Made by a program: the position numbers and the translations under genes. A model generated the notes under the pieces. It had not been told where the DNA came from and made no database searches. It saw only the letters and a list, made by a program, of their open reading frames with translations. A stretch of DNA of 64,000 bases from JAJECS01 sp965198185. Its GTDB lineage: Bacteria > Chloroflexota > UBA11872. Location of the stretch: assembly GCA_965198185.1 (NCBI GenBank), contig CBDAOU010000001.1:372001-436000 (forward strand). Direction: 5' to 3'. This document shows positions 27,084 through 37,147 of this stretch, piece after piece; position 1 is the stretch's first letter; every line of letters starts with the position of its first letter.

Positions 27084-30000
27084 ATGCAGCCGACCGGAAC
27101 TCCCACCACTGGCGACCGCACCCCGCGGCCACCGGGTCCGTGGACCGAGCACGACGCCTGCGGCGTGGGCTTCATCGCCGACATTCAGGGCCGGCGGTCA
27201 CATCGCACCGTGCAGCAAGCGGTGCATGCCGTTGCGCGGCTGGGGCACCGCGGCGCCATCGCCGCGGATCGCAAGACCGGTGACGGCGCCGGCGTGCTCA
27301 CGCAGCTGCCGCGGGAGTTTTTCGCCGTGCACATTCGAGACTTTGGCGAGCGAGCCGTCGATCCCGCGGATATCGCGGTGGCGATGGTGTTTCTCGACAA
27401 CCGCAGCCCGCACGGCGCGCGGCGGTTCCGCACGCTGACGGAAGAGATCTGCGGCGACCGCGGCATTCGCGTGATCGGCTGGCGCAAGGTGCCGGTCGAT
27501 ACCTCCGTGCTGGGCGCGGGGGCCTACGCGGACCGGCCGGACATCCAGCAGGCCCTGCTCGCGCGGGGTCCGGCAATTCCATCCGCCGACGAGTATGAGC
27601 GCCGGCTCTACCTCGCCCGGCGCGAGCTTTCGGGTCGCGCGGCACGGGAAGCGATCGAGTCCAACTACGTGGTGTCGATGTCTTCGCGGACGATCGTCTA
27701 CAAGGGACTGGTCGTGGGCGCCGAGTTGGGGCATTTCTACCCGGACCTCAGCGACCCACGCTTCACGTCGGCGCTGGCGGTGTTCCATCAGCGCTACAGC
27801 ACCAACACCCACCCGACCTGGCAGCTGGCCCAGCCGTTCCGCATGCTGGCGCACAACGGCGAGATCAACACGCTGGACGGCAACCGCAACTGGATGGCGG
27901 CGCGGTCAGCGGCGTTGACCAGCGATCTGTGGGGCCGCGACCTAGCCACGCTGTTGCCCGTGACCGACGATCGAGGTTCCGACTCCTACAGCCTGGACCA
28001 CACGCTGGAGTTCCTGGTCGCCGGCGGTCGCTCCATCATCCATGCCGGCATGATGCTCGTCCCCGAGGCGTGGGAGCACATGGACGAGATGCCCCACGCG
28101 CTGCGGGACTTTTACGACTACCACAGGTGTCTCACCGAGCCATGGGACGGCCCTGCGGCGCTCGCCTACAGCGACGGTCGGTGGGTCTGCGCGGCGCTGG
28201 ATCGAAACGGCCTTCGTCCGTCGCGGTACGTGATCACGGACGACGGCACGATTTGCGTGGCGTCGGAAGTTGGCGTGCTGGACATCGATGCCGAGCGCGT
28301 GGTGGAAAAGGGCCGGCTCGGCCCCGGGCAGATCATCGCCGTCGACACGGACTGCGGACGGCTGCTGCACAACGACGAAGCCAAGCAAGGCACCGCTGCC
28401 CGGGCGCCTTATGGGGACTGGCTGGCCGAGCACCTGGTGGAACTTGAATCCATAGCGGCCGCGCCTGACGCGTCAAATGGCGACGGCGCGGTGACGGCGC
28501 TGGACAACGGCACGCTCACGCAGTTCCAGCATGCCTACGGATTCACGCGCGAAGACCTGACCCACATCCTCGATCCCATGGCGCGCGAGGGCCTGGACCC
28601 GGTGTTTTCGATGGGCAACGACGCGCCCCTTGCCGTGCTGTCCGGGATTGGCCCAAGCGTCTTCGGCTATATCAAGCAGCGTTTCGCGCAGGTGACGAAT
28701 CCGCCTATCGACCCGCTGCGCGAGTCGCTGGTGATGTCGCTGGATGTGCGCATGGGGCCGCGCGCCAGTCTGCTCAGTGAGGTGCCCGAGGCGGCGCACC
28801 TGATCCATCTGCGCTCACCGGTTCTCAGACAGGCCGATCTTGCGGCCATCGAGGCGCTGACCGATCCGGCGTTCCGCACGGCGCGCGTGGACGCCACCTT
28901 CGCGGCGAGTGAAGGCCCCGACGCGCTGTCCGGTGCGATCGACGCCATCTGCCGCGAAGCCGTGGCGGCCGTCGAACGCGGAGCGCATCTGCTGATCCTG
29001 ACCGACGAGGCGGTCGACTCCGAGCGGGCGCCGATTCCGATTCTGTTGGCCGTCGGCGCCGTGCATCACGCGTTGATCGCGGCGGGTCGCCGCATGCGCG
29101 CCGACATCATCGTCTCCAGCGGGCAAGTGTGGGACGTACATCACTTCTGTGCGCTGCTGGGCTACGGCGCCAGCGCCGTGTGCTCATGGCTGGCACTGCA
29201 AAGCGCCCAAGCGCTCACCGCCACGAATGGCCAGGCCGCCCAGTCCGGCGAGGACAACTTCGTGGAATCGGCTGAAGCCGGCATCCGCAAAGTGATGTCG
29301 AAGATGGGAATCTCAACGCTCAGCAGCTATCGCGGCGCGCAGATCTTCGAGGCCGTTGGCCTCGCGCCGGAGCTGATCGAGCGCTGTCTCCCCGGCACGC
29401 CATCGACCATTGGCGGCGTTGGCGCGGTGCAACTCGCGGAAGACCTGCTGGCACGGCACGCGGCGGCGTTCAGCCAGACCGCGCAGCGGCTACCCGATAC
29501 CGGCTGGGTGCGCTACCGCAGGAACGGTGAGTTTCACGCGGCAAACCCCACGCTGGTCAAAGCTCTGCAGCGCGCGGTGCAAACGGACGACCCGTCCGAT
29601 TTCGCGGCATTGGACCAGGCCGTTGACGATCGCGAGCCGTATGCGATTCGCGATCTGCTGCGGTTCCGGCCGGCCGGACCGCCCATTCCGCTGGACGAGG
29701 TGGAGTCGGTGGAGTCGCTGCTGCCGCGGTTTTGCACCACGGCCATGTCGATCGGCGCACTGAGCCCGGAGGCGCACAGCACCATCAGCAAGGGCATGAA
29801 CCGCATCGGCGCCCGGAGCAACACGGGCGAAGGCGGCGAGGACGCGACGTGGTACGCCCCCGATGCCTCCGGCGAGTGGCCCGACAGCCGTATCAAGCAA
29901 GTCGCGTCGGCGAGATTTGGGGTCACGCCGCAGTACCTGGCGATGGCCGAACAACTTGAGATCAAGATGGCCCAGGGCTCCAAGCCCGGCGAGGGCGGCC

Positions 30001-31679
30001 AGATTCCGGCATCGAAGGTCTCGGAGTACATCGCGGGGCTGCGCTTCACGGTTCCCGGCATCCCGCTGATCTCGCCGCCGCCGCACCATGACATCTACAG
30101 CATCGAGGACTTGTCGCAGCTCATCTATGACCTCAAGGAGGTCAACCCCCGGGCGGCGGTGGGCGTGAAGCTGGTCGCGGAGTCGGGCGTCGGGACCATC
30201 GCCGCGGGCGTGGCGAAGGCCTACGCCGACTACGTGCTCATCAGCGGGCACGATGGCGGCACCGGGGCCTCACCGCTCAGCTCCATCAAGAACGCCGGCG
30301 TTCCGTGGGAAATTGGGCTCAGCGAAACCCAGCGCGTGCTGGTGCGCAACGACCTACGCGATCGCATTCGCGTACGCACCGATGGCGGTCTGAAGTCGGC
30401 GCGCGACGTGGTGATCGCCGCCCTCTTGGGCGCGGAGGAGTTCGGCTTCGGCACCATGGCGGCCATCGCGGTGGGCTGCATCATGGCGCGGCAATGCCAC
30501 CTCAATACGTGTCCCGTGGGCGTGGCCACGCAGCGGGAGGACTTGCGCGCGCGCTTCACCGGCGAGCCGGCGTATGTCGAGCGCTATTTCCTGCATCTGG
30601 CCCGCGGCGTGCGCGCGATCCTGGCGCAGTTGGGCGTCCGCAAACTGGACGACATCGTGGGCCGGGTGGAGCTGCTGGAACCGGATCCGGACAAGCGCCG
30701 CGACCGCGCCGCGGCCATCCACCTGGGGAGCATTCTGGCGCCGGCCGACGAGACGGGACGCTCGCCGCGCATCCAGCAGGTGGCGCGCAACGACCGCCCA
30801 GGGAGACCCTCACTTGACGTGGACCTGCTTGAAGCGGCGCGGCCCACGCTTGAAGACGGCCATCCAGTGCGGCGGCGCTACCACCTGACGAACGACCGTC
30901 GCGCCGTCGGCACGCGCCTGAGCGGCGAGATCGCGCACCGGGTGTCGCACCAAGGCCTCCCGCCGGGCACGGTTCACCTGGATTTCACGGGCACGGCGGG
31001 CCAGAGCTTCGCCGCCTTCGGCATCCATGGGTTGCGGCTGCGACTGGTCGGCGAGGCCAACGACTACGTGGGGAAAGGGCTCGGCGGGGCCGTGGTGTCC
31101 GTCCAGCCGCCGCCGAACTCACGCTTCACGGCCGCGGAGAACGTCATCGCGGGCAACACCTGCCTCTACGGCGCCACGGCGGGCGAGCTGTACCTGGCCG
31201 GTCGCGCCGGCGAGCGATTTGCCGTGCGCAACAGCGGGGCAACCGCCGTGGCGGAGGGCATTGGCGACCACGGATGCGAGTACATGACCAGCGGCGTGGT
31301 CGTGATCCTGGGTCCGGTCGGGCGAAACTTCGCCGCCGGGATGTCCGCCGGACAGGCCTTCGCCTATGACCCCGCGGGCACCTTTCCCGCGCGCGTGAAC
31401 CATGAGCTGGTCACGGTCGGCCGGGTGACGGACGAGGAAAGCGCGGAGTTGCTGCGGGACGTCATCACCCGCCACGTGGCGGCCACGGAAAGCCGCCTCG
31501 GGCAGTCACTGCTCGACCGGTGGCACGAAGCGCTCCCAGCGTTTTGGCAAGTGGTGCCGTATCCGCCCCAGGTCGACACGAACACGGAAGCCCAAATCGA
31601 CGCCGAGCGCGCCGCCAAGCGCGCCGCCTCGCGCGAGCGGACGGCGCGACGGGCCGTGGCGGCGGGCAGCCGCGGCTAA
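27084..31679 (+). CDS. gltB: Glutamate synthase large subunit
   Basis: Converts glutamine and 2-oxoglutarate to two glutamates. The 1531-residue protein has all four domains. The N-terminal Ntn glutaminase uses Cys26 (EHDACGVGFIADI) as nucleophile after removal of a ~25-residue propeptide. A central linking domain is followed by the FMN/2-oxoglutarate synthase domain with the 3Fe-4S cysteines C1132, C1138 and C1143 (CIMARQCHLNTCPVG). The C-terminal GXGXG beta-helix includes GKGLGGAVVSVQPP and GEGIGDHGCEYM. No gltD is in the window. It may be partnered elsewhere or be ferredoxin-dependent, although its length fits NADPH-type GltB. Confidence 0.96.
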   Translation: MQPTGTPTTGDRTPRPPGPWTEHDACGVGFIADIQGRRSHRTVQQAVHAVARLGHRGAIAADRKTGDGAGVLTQLPREFFAVHIRDFGERAVDPADIAVAMVFLDNRSPHGARRFRTLTEEICGDRGIRVIGWRKVPVDTSVLGAGAYADRPDIQQALLARGPAIPSADEYERRLYLARRELSGRAAREAIESNYVVSMSSRTIVYKGLVVGAELGHFYPDLSDPRFTSALAVFHQRYSTNTHPTWQLAQPFRMLAHNGEINTLDGNRNWMAARSAALTSDLWGRDLATLLPVTDDRGSDSYSLDHTLEFLVAGGRSIIHAGMMLVPEAWEHMDEMPHALRDFYDYHRCLTEPWDGPAALAYSDGRWVCAALDRNGLRPSRYVITDDGTICVASEVGVLDIDAERVVEKGRLGPGQIIAVDTDCGRLLHNDEAKQGTAARAPYGDWLAEHLVELESIAAAPDASNGDGAVTALDNGTLTQFQHAYGFTREDLTHILDPMAREGLDPVFSMGNDAPLAVLSGIGPSVFGYIKQRFAQVTNPPIDPLRESLVMSLDVRMGPRASLLSEVPEAAHLIHLRSPVLRQADLAAIEALTDPAFRTARVDATFAASEGPDALSGAIDAICREAVAAVERGAHLLILTDEAVDSERAPIPILLAVGAVHHALIAAGRRMRADIIVSSGQVWDVHHFCALLGYGASAVCSWLALQSAQALTATNGQAAQSGEDNFVESAEAGIRKVMSKMGISTLSSYRGAQIFEAVGLAPELIERCLPGTPSTIGGVGAVQLAEDLLARHAAAFSQTAQRLPDTGWVRYRRNGEFHAANPTLVKALQRAVQTDDPSDFAALDQAVDDREPYAIRDLLRFRPAGPPIPLDEVESVESLLPRFCTTAMSIGALSPEAHSTISKGMNRIGARSNTGEGGEDATWYAPDASGEWPDSRIKQVASARFGVTPQYLAMAEQLEIKMAQGSKPGEGGQIPASKVSEYIAGLRFTVPGIPLISPPPHHDIYSIEDLSQLIYDLKEVNPRAAVGVKLVAESGVGTIAAGVAKAYADYVLISGHDGGTGASPLSSIKNAGVPWEIGLSETQRVLVRNDLRDRIRVRTDGGLKSARDVVIAALLGAEEFGFGTMAAIAVGCIMARQCHLNTCPVGVATQREDLRARFTGEPAYVERYFLHLARGVRAILAQLGVRKLDDIVGRVELLEPDPDKRRDRAAAIHLGSILAPADETGRSPRIQQVARNDRPGRPSLDVDLLEAARPTLEDGHPVRRRYHLTNDRRAVGTRLSGEIAHRVSHQGLPPGTVHLDFTGTAGQSFAAFGIHGLRLRLVGEANDYVGKGLGGAVVSVQPPPNSRFTAAENVIAGNTCLYGATAGELYLAGRAGERFAVRNSGATAVAEGIGDHGCEYMTSGVVVILGPVGRNFAAGMSAGQAFAYDPAGTFPARVNHELVTVGRVTDEESAELLRDVITRHVAATESRLGQSLLDRWHEALPAFWQVVPYPPQVDTNTEAQIDAERAAKRAASRERTARRAVAAGSRG

Positions 31680-31691
31680 ATCCGAAGCCGC

Positions 31692-32723
31692 CTAGCCCGA
31701 CGCCTCCGGATCGTCCCAGTAGAGCGCCACACGTCCATCCGGACGCCGCAGCTCGGCGGAATCAGAACGCTCGTTGTGCCACACATGCTGCTGGCGGAAC
31801 GTGAAATCGCCCTGGCTGCTCCCCGACGCGACCGTCAGCTTCGCTCCGGGACGCAGGACGGTCCCGGTAGGGAATTCAACCGACTGCGGGCCACGCAAAC
31901 TCGCGAGGCGCCAGCCCGATAGATCGACGGGCGCGCCGCCACCGTTGGTGATCACGACCGTTTCGGCCACCTTGTCGACCACCATGGCGAGCCCCGCCAC
32001 GGGCGGCGCCCAGAGCCCACGGGCCGCCGCGCGTGCCTCACGCTGCGCGGCGCCGATCGCGTCGAAGAGCAATGTGTCGGGTGTGTATTCGTGGGCGCGG
32101 ACCCAGCCCTGCCGGGCAAGCTCGACGGAAAAGACGAGGTCGCCGCGCAGCACATGCCGCAGCAACCGCCCGCCGTCGTCGCGCGGCTCGGCGCCGGCGA
32201 TGAGGGTCACCGCGCCGTCACCCACCAGCGTGGTGAGGGCGGCAGTCGCTTGCTCGGCCAGCGCGGCCTGCCCGCCCGTGTCCCCAGGTTCGGGCGCGTC
32301 GATGCCGAGCAGCCGCACCGTGTGCTCGACTCCGTCGAGGATGACGACGAGGGTGTCGCCGTCGATCACTCGCACGACCCGCGCCGCCACGCCAGCCGGT
32401 AGCTGACTCGTTGGCGGGGTGCCTGTCGATGCTGCTGTCGGTCGTGTGGGAGCGGTGGTGGTCGACGGTGAAGGGGTTGGGCGTGGCGGAGCCTTGGTTG
32501 TGCCAGACGGCGTCGCGGTTGCTGGATGGTCAGCGGCCGCGGCGGGCGATGCGGCCGAGGCCACATTTGGCCCCGGCGTCGATGTTCTTGCAGACACCCA
32601 GGCCCGGGCCGTGACCGTCAGCACGGGCGCGTCTGGATCGACGCCACCGCATGCCGCCGTCACAAGTACGAGGCACAGGAATAAGATCACCCTGGGCCGA
32701 ATTCTGCCGCTACGTCGTGTCAT
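31692..32723 (-). CDS. Lipoprotein with thermonuclease (SNase) and lamin-tail domains
   Basis: The 343-residue protein has a lipoprotein signal (LFLCLVLVTAACGG, lipid Cys ~25) and a Pro/Thr/Ala linker of ~80 residues. The SNase domain carries RVIDGDTLVVIL, VRLLGIDAPE and DDGGRLLRHVLRGD, i.e. the Asp/Arg/Asp/Glu and second Arg of the catalytic set. A C-terminal lamin-tail (LTD) beta-sandwich follows (ETVVITNGGGAPVDLSGW...RPGAKLTV...VWHNERSDSAELRRPDG). This suggests a surface nuclease. It is convergent with gltB, 12 bases apart, and divergent from the binding-protein gene. Confidence 0.88.
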   Translation of the reverse strand: MTRRSGRIRPRVILFLCLVLVTAACGGVDPDAPVLTVTARAWVSARTSTPGPNVASAASPAAAADHPATATPSGTTKAPPRPTPSPSTTTAPTRPTAASTGTPPTSQLPAGVAARVVRVIDGDTLVVILDGVEHTVRLLGIDAPEPGDTGGQAALAEQATAALTTLVGDGAVTLIAGAEPRDDGGRLLRHVLRGDLVFSVELARQGWVRAHEYTPDTLLFDAIGAAQREARAAARGLWAPPVAGLAMVVDKVAETVVITNGGGAPVDLSGWRLASLRGPQSVEFPTGTVLRPGAKLTVASGSSQGDFTFRQQHVWHNERSDSAELRRPDGRVALYWDDPEASG

Positions 32724-32785
32724 TGGCCGCAGCTTCGACGTAAGATTGCGCTATCCATACAGCATTTGCCGCAGGCAGTAGTCAG

Positions 32786-34045
32786 ATGCACAAAGTAATT
32801 CAGAAGCAATCGCGGAAAGCGTGGCGGGCGACGGTAGTTCTGGTGGCAAGTCTGGCGCTTCTGGTAGCTGCCTGCGGCCCAGATCTGGCGGCGTCGAATC
32901 CGCTGGTCATTGGGCAGCTCAACGCCTTCACGGGTTCGCTCTCCTTCTTTGGTCCGATTCATCGCAACGCCGCGGCGCTGGCCGCCGAGCACGTCAACCG
33001 CGCCGGCGGCATCGACGGCAACTCGGTGATTATCGTCAGTCGCGACACCGGCGTGAATCCGGTCCAAGGCGTCGAGGCCGCTCGTGCGCTAGTGGAGGTA
33101 GAGAACGCCGTGGCCATCGTCGGCGCCCTGGCCAGCGGGGTGACGATCCCGGTCGCCACCTCGGTCACCGTGCCGAATGAACGATTGCAGATTTCCGGCG
33201 CCTCAACGGCTCCCAGCATCACGGTGCTTGACGACAACGATTTCCTCTTCCGCACGGCACCCTCCGACGCGGCTCAAGGCGTGGTGTTGGGGCGCCTCGC
33301 CTGGGAGCAGGGATTCAGAACCGTTGGGGTCATGTACGTCAACAACCCGTACGGCGAGGGCTTGGCCGAGCGGTTCGAGGAAACGTTCACCTCCCTCGGC
33401 GGAACCATCGTCGATTCCGTGCCGCACGAGGAGGAACAGCCCACATTTGCCTCTGAGCTTGAACGAGCCACGTCCGGCGGCGTCGATGCGCTCGTCGCCA
33501 TCAGCTATCCCGGACAGGCGCAGATATATGTCCGTGAGTCTCTTGAGGGTGGCTACGCCGACAAGTTCCTCTTCGTGGACGGCACCAAGTCGGCGGAGAT
33601 GAACGACGCCATCGGCTGGGACCGCTTGGAGGGAACGTTAGGCACCGCGCCGGGGTCGGTGGACAGCCCACAGCGCGCGGCCTTCGACAGCGCCTACACG
33701 GACGCCTATGCCGTGGAGGTGCCGGTGGAGCCCTATCTCGCTGAGACCTACGACGCCGTGGCACTGATTGCGCTGGCGGCGGCCAAGGCGGGCACGACCA
33801 CGGACGCGGTCGCAATCCGCGACGCGCTGCGCTCCGTGTCCAATCCGGAAGGCGAAGTGGTCGGCCCCGGAGTCGAGGGCATCAGGCGGGCCCTGACCCT
33901 GATTGCTGAAGGTCAGGAGATCAACTACGAGGGCGCCTCGGGCGCGGTTGACTTCGATGCGAACGGCGACGTTTTCGGCCCCATCGAGATCTGGCAGATC
34001 ACAGGTGGGGAGATCAAGTCCACCGGCCGCTTCGAGATTCCCTAG
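32786..34045 (+). CDS. livK: Branched-chain amino-acid-type ABC transporter substrate-binding lipoprotein
   Basis: A periplasmic-binding-type (Peripla_BP_6) receptor of 419 residues with a lipobox (LALLVAACG). Landmarks are IGQLNAFTGSLSFFGP, HVNRAGGIDG, AIVGALASGVTIPVA and LAETYDAVALIALA. These fit Leu/Ile/Val, amide or urea binding proteins; ligand not predictable. It is the receptor for the livGFHM set at 34295-37922, but is transcribed towards that operon, an unusual split. The stop codon lies at the left end of a MITE-like repeat. Confidence 0.9.
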   Translation: MHKVIQKQSRKAWRATVVLVASLALLVAACGPDLAASNPLVIGQLNAFTGSLSFFGPIHRNAAALAAEHVNRAGGIDGNSVIIVSRDTGVNPVQGVEAARALVEVENAVAIVGALASGVTIPVATSVTVPNERLQISGASTAPSITVLDDNDFLFRTAPSDAAQGVVLGRLAWEQGFRTVGVMYVNNPYGEGLAERFEETFTSLGGTIVDSVPHEEEQPTFASELERATSGGVDALVAISYPGQAQIYVRESLEGGYADKFLFVDGTKSAEMNDAIGWDRLEGTLGTAPGSVDSPQRAAFDSAYTDAYAVEVPVEPYLAETYDAVALIALAAAKAGTTTDAVAIRDALRSVSNPEGEVVGPGVEGIRRALTLIAEGQEINYEGASGAVDFDANGDVFGPIEIWQITGGEIKSTGRFEIP

Positions 34046-34197
34046 CGTCAATCTCTGAACAGGTGCCGATGCCTTGGTTTCCCGGTGTCCCAATCCGTTC
34101 GGTAGCCCCTTCGACAGGCTCAGAGCCTGCCCCGAGATTCGATACGGGGGCGAACGGATTGGGACAGTAGTTGTCGACGGTCACAGGCCGTGCCTAG
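34042..34197. repeat. Palindromic MITE-like element, expanded copy
   Basis: The inner arms TCCCAATCCGTTCG and CGAACGGATTGGGA (34088-34164) flank a longer core with an extra segment (CAGAGCCTGCCCCGAGATTC). The outer ends carry CTAG, the left one being the livK stop codon region. It lies between the convergent livK and livM genes. Confidence 0.8.
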
Positions 34198-34294
34198 CGG
34201 CTGAGCTGGGTCGCACGCCGAGGCTTGACGAGATCGCATGGCTTGGTCACCCGCAGCGCAAGCACCGCAGGCAACAGGCGCGGCTACAGTGAGG

Positions 34295-35260
34295 TCAGCC
34301 GTCGTCGAGACGGACGGCCGACTGTTCCCCGCGACGCCGCGTGACTCGCCGCAGCTCCCCCAAGATGCCGCCGGGGCGCAGCAGGATGACGGCGACGATG
34401 AGCACGCCGACCATGAAGAAGCGGAGGTTCGCGTCGGCGAATTCGCCGGGCAAGAAGCGCGCGCCCACCCAGAGCCCCCACACCACGAACGCGCCCAGGA
34501 TGGCGCCCAGATTGTTGCCGGCGCCGCCAACCATGAGCATGGCCCAGATGATGAAGGTTCCGAGCAGGGGATCGAAGGTCAGCGGTGAAACAAAGCGGAT
34601 GTGGTGGGCAAACAGCGCCCCGCCGACACCCATGATGACGGCGCCGAGGACAAACGCCTGCAGCTTGAAGTTGAAGACGTTCTTGCCGCTGGCCGCGGCG
34701 GCGACCTCGTCCTCGCGGATCGCTCGCAGCACCCGGCCCCAGGGCGACTTCATGGCCCGCTGCACGACGATGAACAATGCGGCCAGGACGACGAGCACGA
34801 CGACCATATACAGATAGTTGTATTTGTCGGACGGCAGCCATCCTTCGAGGAACTGCGGGATTTGGTAGAGGCCCTTTGAGCCGTTGGCGACCCATTTCTC
34901 GTTGAGAAAGAAGAGCCTGACGCTCTCGGCGATGCCCAGCGTGGCGATGGCCAGGTAGTCGTCGTTCAGGCGCAGCGTGACGTAGCCGATGATGAGCGCG
35001 ATGACGCCGCACACCGCCCCTGCCGCCGCTAACGCCAACAGAAACCACAGGTCGATTCCGAGGTCGAGGAAGTCGAGTTGCGCCCAGTTGCCGGCAAACA
35101 CGAACTCCTCAAACAGCAAGGGGTCTGCTGCCGGCGAGGTCAGGAGCGCGGCCGTGTATGCGCCGAGGGCAAAGAACCCGGCGATGCCGATGTTGAAGAG
35201 GCCCGTGAAGCCCCAGTGAACGTTCAAGCCCAGGGCGAACACCGCGTAGATGCCCGCCAT
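34295..35260 (-). CDS. livM: Branched-chain amino-acid ABC transporter permease LivM
   Basis: The 321-residue inner-membrane permease starts MAGIYAVFALGLNVHWGFTGLFNIG and has about eight helices. The LivM signature covers GYVTLRLNDDYLAIATLGIAE and the EAA-like loop MKSPWGRVLRAIREDEVAA. An ATG at 35260 is used; upstream in-frame residues are hydrophobic but lack a start codon. It is the last gene of the livG-livF-livH-livM run and convergent with livK. Confidence 0.92.
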   Translation of the reverse strand: MAGIYAVFALGLNVHWGFTGLFNIGIAGFFALGAYTAALLTSPAADPLLFEEFVFAGNWAQLDFLDLGIDLWFLLALAAAGAVCGVIALIIGYVTLRLNDDYLAIATLGIAESVRLFFLNEKWVANGSKGLYQIPQFLEGWLPSDKYNYLYMVVVLVVLAALFIVVQRAMKSPWGRVLRAIREDEVAAAASGKNVFNFKLQAFVLGAVIMGVGGALFAHHIRFVSPLTFDPLLGTFIIWAMLMVGGAGNNLGAILGAFVVWGLWVGARFLPGEFADANLRFFMVGVLIVAVILLRPGGILGELRRVTRRRGEQSAVRLDDG

Positions 35261-35324
35261 GACGACGAAGCCGACCCCGTAGTCGACTAGATCAATGACG
35301 TTGCTAATGGCGCATGTCTTTCTG

Positions 35325-36383
35325 TCAGTTCGACCCTCCCAAGAGGCCCCGCGGTCTGGCCAGCAGCAGAGCGATCATGATGATGAAGGCGACGGCGTGC
35401 TTGTAGCTGGGAGTGATCCACTGGGTGGAGACTTCCATGCTGACGCCAATGACCAGCGCCCCGACCAAGGCTCCGTAGGGATTGCCGATGCCGCCCAAGA
35501 TCACCGCGGCGAACAGCGGAATCAGGAACTCCCAGCCCATGCTCGGCAAGAGCTGCGCCTGGAACACCGCGAGCAGGATCCCAGCGATGGCCGCCATGCC
35601 TCCCCCGATGGCCCAGGTCGACCAGATGACGCGTTCCGTCGGGATTCCGGTGACGCGAGCCAAGTCAGGATTGTCAGCCGTGGCCCGCATGGCCTTGCCG
35701 ATCTTTGTGCGGGTCAGCAGCAGATATACCCCCAGGGCAAGGAGTACCGCGATGCCGGCGATGAAGATGCTGTCGGGGGGAATGCGTATGTCCATGGGCA
35801 GGTGATAGACCTGCCGCGATTCACGCGGAAATTGGAGCTTCTGACCCGTCCAAATGATCTGGATGAGGCCTCGCACGGCGATAGCTAGCCCTAGCGATGC
35901 CATGGCAATGACGACGGCGTTGACCCGGCGGTTTCTCAGCCTGCGGAAGATCGCGACATCGAGCACGATGGCACCGACCGCGACGACGGCGGCGGCCAGT
36001 GGCAGCGCAATGAGCAACGGGTAGCCGAAGGTGAACGGCCCCAATCCCTGCCCTTGGATTCCGATGACCGGCAGCAGATCGGTGATGATCGCGTACGCCA
36101 CGTAGGCGCCCATGGCCATGAAGTCGCCATGCGCGATGTTGGCGAAGTTCAGGTTGCCGTAGATGAGCGTGAGACCTATGGCTCCGGTCGCGATGATGGC
36201 CCCCAGCACGAAGCCGTTGACCACCAGCCCCATCTTGACGAACGGCAAGAACCCGACGCTGAGCATTACGGCAATGATCGCGGCCACGGTGTGCCCCGGC
36301 GTCCACGCCACGCGGAGCCTCTTGGCCGCACCGTGCACGGCAATCACCGGGCGACTTCTAAGGCCGCCGCTGAGCCGGTCCAC
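35325..36383 (-). CDS. livH: Branched-chain amino-acid ABC transporter permease LivH
   Basis: The 352-residue permease contains NGFVLGAIIATGAIGLTLIYGNLNFANIAHGDFMAMGAY, the LivH opening; it is preceded by an extra hydrophobic helix (HTVAAIIAVMLSVGFLPFV) and a basic tail, longer than typical LivH (~300). The EAA-like loop is GKAMRATADNPDLARVTGI, and the C-terminal pore helices include AAVILGGIGNPYGALVGALVIG. It ends ~65 bases before livM on the same strand. Confidence 0.92.
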   Translation of the reverse strand: MDRLSGGLRSRPVIAVHGAAKRLRVAWTPGHTVAAIIAVMLSVGFLPFVKMGLVVNGFVLGAIIATGAIGLTLIYGNLNFANIAHGDFMAMGAYVAYAIITDLLPVIGIQGQGLGPFTFGYPLLIALPLAAAVVAVGAIVLDVAIFRRLRNRRVNAVVIAMASLGLAIAVRGLIQIIWTGQKLQFPRESRQVYHLPMDIRIPPDSIFIAGIAVLLALGVYLLLTRTKIGKAMRATADNPDLARVTGIPTERVIWSTWAIGGGMAAIAGILLAVFQAQLLPSMGWEFLIPLFAAVILGGIGNPYGALVGALVIGVSMEVSTQWITPSYKHAVAFIIMIALLLARPRGLLGGSN

Positions 36384-36442
36384 GTGTTTCCTTCGCGGCG
36401 GGACTCCTCACGAGCGCGTGGCCTGGAATCCAGGGCATGGGC

Positions 36443-37147
36443 TCATCCTCCCAGATAGAGGCGGGCCACCTCGGGATTCTCCAGCAGCGCCGCTCCACGG
36501 TCCTCCAGGCGGTTTTCGCCGCCGGATAGCACGTAGCCCCGATCGGAAAGCTGCAACGCCTCCCGAGCGTGCTGCTCCACCAGCAGCAAGGACACGCCCG
36601 TCGCGTTGATGCCCTGAATGCGCTCGAACACCAGGCGCGTAACCGCCGGCGACAGCCCGGCCGACGGTTCGTCCAGCAGCAGGAGGACCGGATCGAGCAT
36701 GAGGGCGCGGGCCAGAGCCAGCATCTGGCGCTGGCCTCCCGACAGGCTGCCCGCCCGAGCCTTCGGGCGCTGCGCCAAATCGGGGAACAGGTCGAACATC
36801 TGCTCGATGCGTGCCTGACCGTCGTCGCTGCGGATGAATGCGCCCATCTCCAGATTCTCGCGAATGCTCAGCGACGGAAAGACATTGGCGGACTGCGGGA
36901 CGTAGCACAGTCCGGTCCGCACGACCCGTTCCGGGGGGTCCGCCGTGATGTCGGCGCCGCGGAAGGTGACGCTGCCGGTGCGCACCTGAACCAAACCCAC
37001 CACGGCCTTCATGAACGTGGATTTGCCGCAGCCGTTGGGGCCGATGATTGTCACGATCTCCCCTTGGTTCACGACCAGGGAGACGCCATGCAGGATCTCG
37101 GTTTCTCCATATCCCGCCACGATGTCGCGGGCCTCAAGCAGCGCCAC
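36443..37147 (-). CDS. livF: Branched-chain amino-acid ABC transporter ATPase LivF
   Basis: The 234-residue ATPase has Walker A GPNGCGKST, Q-loop VPQSANVFPSL, signature LSGGQRQMLALARAL, Walker B VLLLLDEPSAGLSP, and the LivF ending EQHAREALQLSDRGYVL. The GTG start at 37145-37147 (MALLEARDIVAGYGE) overlaps the livG stop by 14 bases; the longer open frame to 37369 is a shadow of livG. Confidence 0.92.
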   Translation of the reverse strand: MALLEARDIVAGYGETEILHGVSLVVNQGEIVTIIGPNGCGKSTFMKAVVGLVQVRTGSVTFRGADITADPPERVVRTGLCYVPQSANVFPSLSIRENLEMGAFIRSDDGQARIEQMFDLFPDLAQRPKARAGSLSGGQRQMLALARALMLDPVLLLLDEPSAGLSPAVTRLVFERIQGINATGVSLLLVEQHAREALQLSDRGYVLSGGENRLEDRGAALLENPEVARLYLGG

